NCBI GenBank assembly: GCA_028693775.1
Contig: JAQUUS010000096.1
Location: forward strand, 1 to 5,107
Source of the DNA: Alphaproteobacteria bacterium
GTDB lineage: Bacteria > Pseudomonadota > Alphaproteobacteria > UBA9219
Direction: 5' to 3'
Length of the DNA: 5,107 bases
Shown piece after piece: positions 1 through 4,588 of this stretch. The position numbers and the translations under genes are program-made. Under the pieces are notes generated by a model. That model was not told the origin of the DNA, ran no database searches, and worked only from the letters and a program-made list of their open reading frames with translations. Positions within the stretch are counted from its first letter, which is position 1. Every line of letters starts with the position of its first letter.

Positions 1-96
1 CTCGCCCGGATTGACCGTTATCTTTACATTCGAGTCTGTAATCTCGACATCTCTGGTGTTTTTCAGATCAACTTCTTTGCGGGGATTCTCTTCCAA
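1..96 (-). CDS. Start of an unrecognised gene, 3' end beyond the window
   Basis: Thirty-two codons are visible, reading to the left edge without a stop. The translation begins (M)EENPRKEVDLKN and continues with a charged segment that includes DVEITDSNVKITVNPGE and looks like alternating beta-strand. I do not recognise the family. The start is taken as TTG at 96-94: an AGGAG Shine-Dalgarno lies at 108-104 with 7 bases of spacing, and an in-frame TAA at 117-115 closes the frame just upstream. There is no signal peptide or membrane segment in the visible part, so the N-terminus looks cytoplasmic. The gene follows the small lipoprotein on the same strand after 68 bases and may belong to the same island beside the tRNA. 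An ATT at 99-97 is a less likely start. The reading frame is fairly secure because of the strong ribosome site; the function is unknown. Confidence 0.6.
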   Translation of the reverse strand, partial: MEENPRKEVDLKNTRDVEITDSNVKITVNPGE

Positions 97-103
97 AATT
101 GTT

Positions 104-108
104 CTCCT
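104..108 (-). promoter_or_regulatory. Shine-Dalgarno that fixes a TTG start
   Basis: AGGAG on the minus strand sits 7 bases ahead of TTG 96-94. No ATG lies in frame near it, so this site is the main reason for choosing the non-ATG start of the left-edge gene. Confidence 0.6.
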
Positions 109-123
109 CGTCGCTTACTAACA

Positions 124-151
124 GAGGCGCTCGATGCGCCTCAGCGCCTCA
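124..151. repeat. GC-rich hairpin with a tandem GCGCCTCA repeat
   Basis: GAGGCGC (124-130) and GCGCCTC (136-142) form a perfect 7-bp stem around the 5-base loop TCGAT. The right arm is then repeated in tandem: GCGCCTCA occurs at 136-143 and again at 144-151, so the left arm could pair with either copy. The element fills the gap between the lipoprotein stop and the ribosome site of the left-edge gene. No run of U follows it on either strand, so it is not a standard intrinsic terminator. It may be an intercistronic RNA hairpin or a copy of a dispersed palindromic repeat. Confidence 0.6.
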
Positions 152-164
152 GGGGTGTGCACCA

Positions 165-371
165 TCAGTACCTTCTGTTGCCGCAGCCGTCATGTTCCAT
201 CGCGGGAGTGTTATGTTCGTCCGTGTCTCGTCCATAAGAATTCCCAGATCTATTGTTGCATTCATGTCTTCCGTGATCTCTGTCAAACTCTCCCCGCTCG
301 AAACAGCCAGCAAGCAAGGTGACGAGCGCGAGGACAGCCAGAAGTTTTGGCCCCTGATGCGGATATTTCAT
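165..371 (-). CDS. Small predicted lipoprotein, 68 aa
   Basis: The protein begins MKYPHQGPKLL and has a short basic start, a hydrophobic core (about residues 9-22, LLAVLALVTLLAG) and a lipobox LLAGC with Cys23 as the likely lipidated residue after signal peptidase II cleavage. The mature part is only 46 residues. It is very hydrophilic, rich in His, Asp, Arg, Asn and Gly, and has two more cysteines (38 and 63). It shows no domain I recognise; the length is like entericidin-type small lipoproteins but the mature sequence is not. ATG 371-369 is chosen over upstream in-frame starts because it begins a clean signal peptide and has an AGGAAAAGG purine tract just upstream. It starts 11 bases after the stop of the integrase remnant and probably shares its transcript. 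The signal sequence is convincing; the role is unknown. Confidence 0.65.
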   Translation of the reverse strand: MKYPHQGPKLLAVLALVTLLAGCFERGEFDRDHGRHECNNRSGNSYGRDTDEHNTPAMEHDGCGNRRY

Positions 372-382
372 GATGCCTTTTC

Positions 383-526
383 CTATTTTTGTTTGGGAAA
401 AATATTTCTCAACAAATAAGCGTATGCCACGCATATTCCTGCCTTTTGACATTCATCAAATAGCCATTCGGAATAACGCTTCTTTTTTGGTTTGGCGTTG
501 CGGCAGGCGGCATCCGAAAGAGGCAT
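383..526 (-). pseudogene. 5' remnant of a P4-type tyrosine integrase
   Basis: The 47-codon frame begins MPLSDAACRNAKPKKKRY. This matches the usual start of P4-family integrases (the DUF4102 arm-binding domain, typically M-(A/P)-L-(T/S)-D-x-x-x-(R/K)-N-A-K-P, then K-x-Y). Family members continue with a D-G-x-G-L-x-L-x-V strand and run to about 400 residues. Here the frame departs after residue 18 or so and stops at TAG 385-383. The catalytic domain (Arg, His-x-x-Arg, Tyr) is absent. In the next frame after the break the translation reads PNGYLMNVKRQEYAWHTLIC before a stop. It could be a decayed piece of the next strand (G-L, V-K, W), but this is weak. The gene points away from the tRNA-Gln 3' end in the same orientation as the tRNA, the normal layout for such elements. 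A short functional peptide cannot be excluded, because the start signals are intact. Confidence 0.6.
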
Positions 527-532
527 GGCAAA

Positions 533-537
533 CCTCC
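533..537 (-). promoter_or_regulatory. Strong Shine-Dalgarno of the integrase remnant
   Basis: GGAGG lies 6 bases ahead of ATG 526-524. This perfect site supports that ATG as the true original integrase start and shows that translation initiation is still possible although the coding part is broken. Confidence 0.65.
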
Positions 538-542
538 ATCTG

Positions 543-599
543 TGGGTGAAAGGTCTAGAAGACATCAAAATCGGTTTCTTCACCCGCATCTTTCACCCA
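543..599. repeat. Three GGGTGAA-type motifs, including a perfect 10-bp inverted repeat
   Basis: TGGGTGAAAG (543-552) and CTTTCACCCA (590-599) are exact reverse complements, 37 bases apart. A third related copy, CTTCACCC, lies at 578-585 in the same orientation as the right arm, offset by about 13 bases, near one helical turn. The group occupies the spacer between the tRNA 3' end and the integrase start, beginning 17 bases upstream of that start. Short repeats in this place are expected of arm-type integrase sites or of an excisionase/repressor operator. That role is inference from position; the repeats themselves are plain in the sequence. Confidence 0.6.
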
Positions 600-630
600 A
601 AATCTGCCTGGATGCTGGAGCCGGACTTGG

Positions 631-649
631 GGGCAATGGAATTTTGCCC
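631..649. repeat. Short hairpin downstream of the tRNA
   Basis: GGGCAA (631-636) pairs with TTGCCC (644-649) around a 7-base loop. On the plus strand it is followed by TTTATAAC and could be a weak terminator for rightward transcripts, but no plus-strand gene is seen here. On the minus strand, the direction of the tRNA, no U run follows. It may simply protect or end the tRNA precursor. Confidence 0.3.
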
Positions 650-710
650 TTTATAACTACTTGTTCTTATTTGTCTTTTGGATGATCTTGGGCGATATGG
701 GATATATCCT

Positions 711-784
711 TGGCTGGGGGACGTGGATTCGAACCACGGTAAACAGAGTCAGAGTCTGTTGTCCTACCGCTAGACGATCCCCCA
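711..784 (-). tRNA. tRNA-Gln (anticodon CTG), CCA encoded
   Basis: The minus strand folds into a complete 74-base cloverleaf. The acceptor stem TGGGGGA (784-778) pairs fully with TCCCCCA (721-715), with discriminator G at 714 and an encoded CCA at 713-711. The anticodon stem ACAGA/TCTGT (759-755 and 747-743) encloses the loop CTCTGAC, with anticodon CTG at 752-750, reading the glutamine codon CAG. The T arm has a 5-bp stem with loop TTCGAAT. The D loop is short but carries GG. The tRNA lies 87 bases after the stop of the upstream protein gene on the same strand. Its 3' end faces the integrase remnant and is the likely attachment site of a former element. Confidence 0.95.
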
Positions 785-801
785 ACAAGGGGGCCTCTTC
801 T

Positions 802-831
802 AACATACGTTTTTGCATTTGTGTAGGGGAA
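802..831 (-). promoter_or_regulatory. Possible tRNA-Gln promoter
   Basis: TATGTT (807-802) resembles a -10 box about 17 bases before the mature tRNA 5' end, and TTCCCC (831-826) is a poor -35 with 18 bases of spacing. A GC-rich stretch (GGCCCCC, 795-789) lies between the -10 and the tRNA, as is common for stringently controlled stable-RNA promoters. The -35 matches only three of six bases, so co-transcription with the gene upstream is just as possible. Confidence 0.25.
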
Positions 832-837
832 GGTTTG

Positions 838-871
838 TTTTTTTGGGTTAACGCGCCCCACGCCCAAAAAA
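838..871. repeat. A/T-armed inverted repeat right after a stop codon
   Basis: TTTTTTTGGG (838-847) faces CCCAAAAAA (863-871), with a partial inner GCG/CGC pairing. It follows directly on the TGA (874-872) of the protein gene. It has the arms of a bidirectional terminator, but the U run of each strand lies on the 5' side of the stem and not after it, so it does not fit the standard intrinsic design. It may still act as a 3'-end hairpin for the upstream mRNA. Confidence 0.35.
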
Positions 872-1804
872 TCACGAAAGACAAAGCTGCTGATCGGGCC
901 TTGATGGCTCTGGGCTCCGTCTGGGCGGGACCAATTTTTCGTTAACGCCAATAAAAATGCCGTTACACCCGTCAACATTAACCGTAAGTCGGAATAACCC
1001 GTCGATATGCCCACATTCTTTTGGGTTATGCTGTTCGAGCACAGCGCCGAGCATGCAATTCCAGATATCGGCCCTATACGAAGCAAAATCCCGACCCAAA
1101 ACGCGCGAGAGCTCCTCCGCAGGCAAAATAATCTGAGGCCCGCAAAACAAGCTGCTCTGCTCGTTCACCAATCTCTTCTGCTTGAAAATAACCCCATCCA
1201 AAAGCTGATAAAGAAAGGCTTCGGATTCCAGACAACGCCCAACCGTTTCCGCCTGAGGCATGTCCGGCTGCAAAGCGAGATCAATATTCTCCAAAGCCCG
1301 AAGCCGCTCTTCAGAAAAAACGTCGCCTCTGGCAGGAAGAAATCTCTCGCCGATACCAACATAGGTTCCCCTTGTCCCGCCGAATTCATAATCCACAATG
1401 ATGCGGTAATCGTCAGCGAAACTAAGTGCGCGCGTTTGCGGATTGTGCGACAAAATAACCGCCTCAACGGCGGCGCTCCAATCCCTGTAGCTGAATTTCC
1501 TGTAAGGATTTTCGCCCGCATCCCTGAAAGCGTCAGAGGTCCGCAATTTCTCGTTCAACTCATCGAACGGAATAATTGTAAAAGGATGCGAATGCCCCTC
1601 TCCGGGCAAGTCCTTCGGATGAATCATTCTGTTGTTCCCGAAAATGACCTCGTCCAGAATATCTTCGAGAGGAGAAAGATCGGCGACACGTCTTTTCGGT
1701 AAAACAGAAGCGTCGCGCGCCGCAAGGAACTCTTCCAGAGTGACCCGATTGGCTTTTTCGTCAAATGAAGGGTTTTTCAAATAATCCGTAATATCCACAG
1801 ACAT
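872..1804 (-). CDS. Unrecognised protein with an internally duplicated domain, 310 aa
   Basis: I do not recognise the family. The protein has no signal peptide or membrane segment, so it is probably cytoplasmic. Two segments align with each other: residues about 49-158 and 201-294. Shared marks in order are L-D-x-VIF (51-55; 203-207), an Arg four or five residues on, E-L (82-83; 230-231), a YR pair, W (109; 248), A-V (115-116; 254-255), HNP (120-122; 259-261), an Arg (134; 272) and a final G-x-(Y/F)-(V/I)-G-(I/V)-x-E-(R/K)-(F/L)-(L/V)-P. The second copy is shorter, lacking two loops. An acidic linker (about 160-195) joins them, and the C-terminal tail (PRRSPEPSRPDQ) looks disordered. The start is ATG 1804-1802; a TTG two codons upstream is possible, and neither has a strong Shine-Dalgarno. 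The gene stands 134 bases after the M48 protease gene and 87 bases before the tRNA, and may have its own promoter. Confidence 0.8.
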   Translation of the reverse strand: MSVDITDYLKNPSFDEKANRVTLEEFLAARDASVLPKRRVADLSPLEDILDEVIFGNNRMIHPKDLPGEGHSHPFTIIPFDELNEKLRTSDAFRDAGENPYRKFSYRDWSAAVEAVILSHNPQTRALSFADDYRIIVDYEFGGTRGTYVGIGERFLPARGDVFSEERLRALENIDLALQPDMPQAETVGRCLESEAFLYQLLDGVIFKQKRLVNEQSSLFCGPQIILPAEELSRVLGRDFASYRADIWNCMLGAVLEQHNPKECGHIDGLFRLTVNVDGCNGIFIGVNEKLVPPRRSPEPSRPDQQLCLS

Positions 1805-1821
1805 GCGCAAACCGTTTTATT

Positions 1822-1858
1822 GATCTTACGATCTTCTCAAGGCGTCGCAAAAGGCGTC
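1822..1858. repeat. Two pairs of short direct repeats in the leader of the duplicated-domain gene
   Basis: GATCTT occurs at 1822-1827 and 1830-1835 (period 8), and AAGGCGTC at 1839-1846 and 1851-1858 (period 12). Both pairs lie within 55 bases upstream of the start at 1804. They could be operator half-sites or chance; their position in the 5' leader is the only reason to note them. Confidence 0.3.
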
Positions 1859-1882
1859 TTCGTTGATGGAATACTAAAAGCT

Positions 1883-1888
1883 ATCATA
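1883..1888 (-). promoter_or_regulatory. Possible -10 box for the duplicated-domain gene
   Basis: TATGAT matches the sigma-70 -10 consensus at five of six bases and lies about 80 bases before the start at 1804, within an A/T-rich spacer. No convincing -35 is present at 16-18 bases upstream, so this is a weak candidate. Confidence 0.25.
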
Positions 1889-1938
1889 GAAAACAAGAAA
1901 TACAAATTTTGGTAACATTTTGTTTTTTATAAATATTT

Positions 1939-3354
1939 CTATTTTTTTGAGTCTCTCCCTTCGCCCTCGGGCACCGTAGAAAGCTTGATGTCCTGCGCGC
2001 GAAGCCAATAGGTCGACCCCTTTGGCAACCCCTTCATGGCCCGATCCGCAAGCTGCCCCGCCGCCTTGTCGTTTCCGGAAGAAACAGCTTCTTCGGCCAA
2101 GGCATAAGTGGCCATCGCCGCATAACGCCCATCCTTCGAAAGCTCGGCCTTGCGCCCCCATGCCGAAGCCAAAAAGCGCCATGTCATCGGAACGCGCGGC
2201 TCCAGCCTGTTGGCTTCGATCAAATTCTGGATCGCAAGATCGATGCGCACAGAGTTTTTCGAGCCGTTTGCCCCTTCCAAAAGGGCATGGCCATAAGCCT
2301 GATGCAACAAAGCGGAATCGGGCAAAAGCTCAACGGCCTTGCGATAGTTTGCGATAGCCTCCTCGATACGCCCGTTTTCAAACTGCACCTGCGCCTTGAG
2401 CTCATAGAAAAAAGGGTTGGAAGGCTCTTGAGCAATAAGCGCATCGGTAAGAGCAAGGGCCCGATCGACCTTCCCCGTGCGATATAAAGCGATGGCCCGG
2501 GCATACCGCGCCGAAAGACGCTTGTCGTTATCGGTATAGCGCAGCAAAGCCGTTTCGGGCTGAAGAAAGCCCATCAACTTGGCCTTCATGCGCTCATGCA
2601 TAACGTAGAATTTTTCAGGCAGCTTGGCATCCTTGGCGCGCGAGGTTTCGAGGTGACGCTTGAGCGCATCGACACGATCCTGTGTCAAAGGATGCGTCCG
2701 CACATATTCTTCCTGCCTGTCCTCGGGCAACATCTCCTGCCCTTCGAGCTTGCGAAAAAACTCCACCATGCCTCGGGACGAAATTCCGGCTTCATCCAGA
2801 AAACGCCCGGCAGCAACGTCCGCCGAAGCTTCCTGCGCGCGGCTAAATCTCAAAAACCCGCGCTCGGCAATCTGCATCCCGCCTGCGGCGGATGCCGCCG
2901 CCACATCCGAACTGCCGCTGGCGACACCGGCCGCCACAGCCAAAAGAGTCCCCAATAGAGCTTCAGCCGAGGCATTTCGCATTTCTTCCTTGCCACGAAT
3001 AAGATGCCCGCCCGAAATATGGCCTGTTTCGTGGGCAATGACGCCCGCCAATTGTTCGGGCGTATCGGTCAACTGCAAAAGCCCTGTATAAAAGAACTCG
3101 TTCATGCCCTCGGCCACAAACGCATTGGCGACGCTGCTTTGAACGATGGAAATCGAAATGCTTCGAGGATCGATTCTTGCCGCGCGATAAATGGGCGCAG
3201 CCAGATCGAACAAATAGTTTTCGATCTCCGCATCCCTGATAAACGAAGGCTGAGAAAAACCCTGAGCCGAAGCTCCGGCGGGAAGGACGAGCGACGCAAG
3301 AAAAACGGCAGCCTTCAAGACGAAAAAAAACGAACGGACGCGTACGATGCTCAC
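1939..3354 (-). CDS. Secreted M48 zinc metalloprotease with TPR-like C-terminus (BepA-like), 471 aa
   Basis: Likely a periplasmic protease and chaperone of the BepA (YfgC) type, which handles misassembled outer-membrane proteins such as the LPS transporter LptD. A signal peptide covers residues 1-30, with a hydrophobic core at about 9-26 and cleavage after ASA. The M48 domain carries the zinc motif HETGH at 108-112 and the third ligand Glu175 in EASAD, where Asp179 is also conserved. Upstream is the strand with NAF (77-79). RTHPLT (His221) matches the region of the regulatory histidine in BepA, though that assignment is from memory. From about 280 to 450 helical pairs fit TPR repeats, for example RYARAIALYRTGKVDRAL and the segment starting at Phe325 with GRIEEAIANYRKA. 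Length is close to BepA's. The start is GTG 3354-3352, overlapping the rlmE stop as GTGA, with AAGGA at 3367-3363 inside rlmE. No clear terminator follows. Confidence 0.9.
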   Translation of the reverse strand: MSIVRVRSFFFVLKAAVFLASLVLPAGASAQGFSQPSFIRDAEIENYLFDLAAPIYRAARIDPRSISISIVQSSVANAFVAEGMNEFFYTGLLQLTDTPEQLAGVIAHETGHISGGHLIRGKEEMRNASAEALLGTLLAVAAGVASGSSDVAAASAAGGMQIAERGFLRFSRAQEASADVAAGRFLDEAGISSRGMVEFFRKLEGQEMLPEDRQEEYVRTHPLTQDRVDALKRHLETSRAKDAKLPEKFYVMHERMKAKLMGFLQPETALLRYTDNDKRLSARYARAIALYRTGKVDRALALTDALIAQEPSNPFFYELKAQVQFENGRIEEAIANYRKAVELLPDSALLHQAYGHALLEGANGSKNSVRIDLAIQNLIEANRLEPRVPMTWRFLASAWGRKAELSKDGRYAAMATYALAEEAVSSGNDKAAGQLADRAMKGLPKGSTYWLRAQDIKLSTVPEGEGRDSKK

Positions 3355-4061
3355 GTTTTAAATCCTTGGGCTACGAGATAGGTTTCCGACGATTCCGAAC
3401 GGCTGGCCGAAGGCTTGGCGTGGCGAATTTTTGAGAAATTCATGCGAAGCACATCGAGAATATCGCGCTCTGCGCCGCCTTGAAAGAATTTGCAAACGAA
3501 CGCCCCGCCCGGAGCCAGAACATCGACGGCGAAATGCGCCGCCATTTCGGCAAGCGCCATGATACGGATATGATCGGTCCCGGCATGACCTGTGGTGTTG
3601 GGAGCCATATCGCTCAAAACAAGATCCGCCGGTCCGCCGAGCAAAGACTTGAGCTTCTCCAGCGCTTCGTCGCAGGTAAAATCCATCTGAACGAAAGCAA
3701 CGCCCTCGACAGGCTCCATGGGCAACAAATCAAGAGCGACGATCTTGCCCTTTTTCTTTCCGATAACCTTGGCGGTAACCTGTGTCCAGCCTCCGGGAGC
3801 CGCGCCCAGATCGACAACGCGCAACCCAGGCTTCAAGAGCCCGAACTTTTCGTCCAGCTGGATCAGCTTGAAAGCGGCGCGCGAGCGATACCCTTCCTGC
3901 TGCGCGGCGGCGACATAAGGATCGTTCAAATGGCGCTGAAGCCATTGGCGGGATGACTCGCTGCGTGTCTTCTTGGCCTTGACGCGCACAGCCGCGCGTC
4001 TGCGGGACGCGACATCGCCCAATCCGCCGTTTTTACCGTCAGTGTTTTTTGTTTTCGACAT
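3351..4061 (-). CDS. rlmE: 23S rRNA (uridine-2'-O)-methyltransferase RlmE/FtsJ, 236 aa
   Basis: The enzyme methylates the 2'-O of U2552 (E. coli numbering) in the A loop of 23S rRNA on the 50S particle, using S-adenosylmethionine, and helps late large-subunit assembly. The SAM-binding motif DLGAAPGGWTQ is at 84-94. The K-D-K-E catalytic set is complete: Lys65 (in RAAFKL), Asp151 (in LSDMAPN), Lys191 (in FVCKFF) and Glu226 (in SSETYLV). Each lies 27 residues later than the E. coli residues 38, 124, 164 and 199, so the whole core is collinear and the extra length is an N-terminal extension of about 27 basic residues rich in Lys and Arg. The start is ATG 4061-4059 with AGGA at 4072-4069, 7 bases away. 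It lies 35 bases after the ogt stop, and its stop overlaps the protease start. In E. coli the partner gene is ftsH; here it is an M48 protease. Confidence 0.95.
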   Translation of the reverse strand: MSKTKNTDGKNGGLGDVASRRRAAVRVKAKKTRSESSRQWLQRHLNDPYVAAAQQEGYRSRAAFKLIQLDEKFGLLKPGLRVVDLGAAPGGWTQVTAKVIGKKKGKIVALDLLPMEPVEGVAFVQMDFTCDEALEKLKSLLGGPADLVLSDMAPNTTGHAGTDHIRIMALAEMAAHFAVDVLAPGGAFVCKFFQGGAERDILDVLRMNFSKIRHAKPSASRSESSETYLVAQGFKT

Positions 4062-4077
4062 TCGGGCATCCTAATGG

Positions 4078-4095
4078 AAAAAGGCCCCTTCGGCC
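4078..4095 (-). terminator. Weak candidate terminator or attenuator between ogt and rlmE
   Basis: On the minus strand GGCC-GAAGG-GGCC forms a 4-bp GC stem followed directly by five U residues, just after the ogt TAA at 4099-4097. The stem is short, and the rlmE ribosome site follows at once. It could lower, but would probably not block, expression of the downstream genes. Confidence 0.35.
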
Positions 4096-4096
4096 A

Positions 4097-4588
4097 TTAA
4101 ATCTCGACTTTTTCGGATTCCAGCAACTTTTTCTTGATCTCAAGGCCCGCCGAAAAGCCCCCGATCCCCCCGCAAGCCAATATCCTGTGACAAGGCACAA
4201 AATAAGGCACCGGATTTGCGCCGCACGCCGTTCCGACGGCCCGAACGGCCCGGGGCCTGCCCACCTTGCAAGCGATATCGGTATAAGTCGCCGTTCGTCC
4301 TTTGGGAATGGCCGCAATAGCGCGCCAAACGGCTTGCTGAAAGGCCGTGCCGACAAGCAAAACCGGACATTCGGCAAAGGAAATCGCCCCCCGGCCCGCA
4401 CGAAAGTCGGTTTTGGGCCAGCGCCTGCGCCATTCGTCGATCAAATCTTTTTGCAATCGTCCGGCTGCAAATCCGGAGCGGCAAATCTCGCCGCGTTCCG
4501 TTACGCCTACCAAAAGCTTTCCAACCGAAGAGCGAAAACCATAAACGGCAACGCACGCAGGCGAAGAAACGCTTGACCGGAGTTTCAC
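4097..4588 (-). CDS. ogt: Methylated-DNA-[protein]-cysteine S-methyltransferase (Ogt/MGMT), 163 aa
   Basis: A suicide repair protein that moves the alkyl group from O6-alkylguanine (and O4-alkylthymine) in DNA to its own cysteine. The C-terminal domain is complete. It shows GTAFQQAVW at 80-88, the helix-turn-helix portion IPKGRTATYTDIA (94-106), RAVG with the likely Arg finger (Arg116), the hinge Asn125 in GANP, the active site PCHR with Cys133, and the closing GGFSAGLEIKKKLL (142-155). The N-terminal domain (1-75) is diverged, as is usual in the family, and the length is normal. There is no Ada-type phosphotriester domain. The start is taken as GTG 4588-4586, overlapping the previous stop as GTGA. 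There is no good Shine-Dalgarno, so translation probably depends on coupling with the upstream gene. The name ogt is by family; a specific orthologue is not proven. Confidence 0.93.
   Translation of the reverse strand: MKLRSSVSSPACVAVYGFRSSVGKLLVGVTERGEICRSGFAAGRLQKDLIDEWRRRWPKTDFRAGRGAISFAECPVLLVGTAFQQAVWRAIAAIPKGRTATYTDIACKVGRPRAVRAVGTACGANPVPYFVPCHRILACGGIGGFSAGLEIKKKLLESEKVEI

Noticed and set aside
99..419. Plus-strand open frame of 106 codons
   Set aside because: It overlaps the lipoprotein on the other strand, has no convincing ribosome site, and its sequence is low-complexity Ser/Val/Arg.
1..660. A second copy of the tRNA-Gln 3' end (attachment-site duplicate)
   Set aside because: I looked for the TTCGAATCCACG and CCCCCAGCCA stretches below the tRNA and found no match; if it exists it lies outside the window.
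838..871. Intrinsic terminator after the duplicated-domain gene
   Set aside because: The U run is on the 5' side of the stem on both strands, so the standard stem-then-U design is absent; kept only as an inverted repeat.
667..1086. Minus-strand open frame of 139 codons across 667-1086
   Set aside because: It reads straight through the tRNA-Gln and out of frame through the end of the duplicated-domain gene; the SSSGRTTDSDSVYRGSNPRP stretch is translated tRNA, a common artefact.
1007..1702. Plus-strand open frame of 231 codons
   Set aside because: It lies wholly antisense to the duplicated-domain gene, shows no recognisable domain, and the minus frame has internal repeat structure that only a real protein would keep.
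1802..1810. TTG at 1810-1808 as the start of the duplicated-domain protein
   Set aside because: It adds only two residues, has no better Shine-Dalgarno than the ATG at 1804, and ATG is the simpler choice.
3480..3956. Plus-strand open frame of 158 codons
   Set aside because: Antisense to rlmE, with no supporting features.
4049..4576. Plus-strand open frame of 175 codons
   Set aside because: Antisense to ogt, whose active-site motifs are unmistakable.
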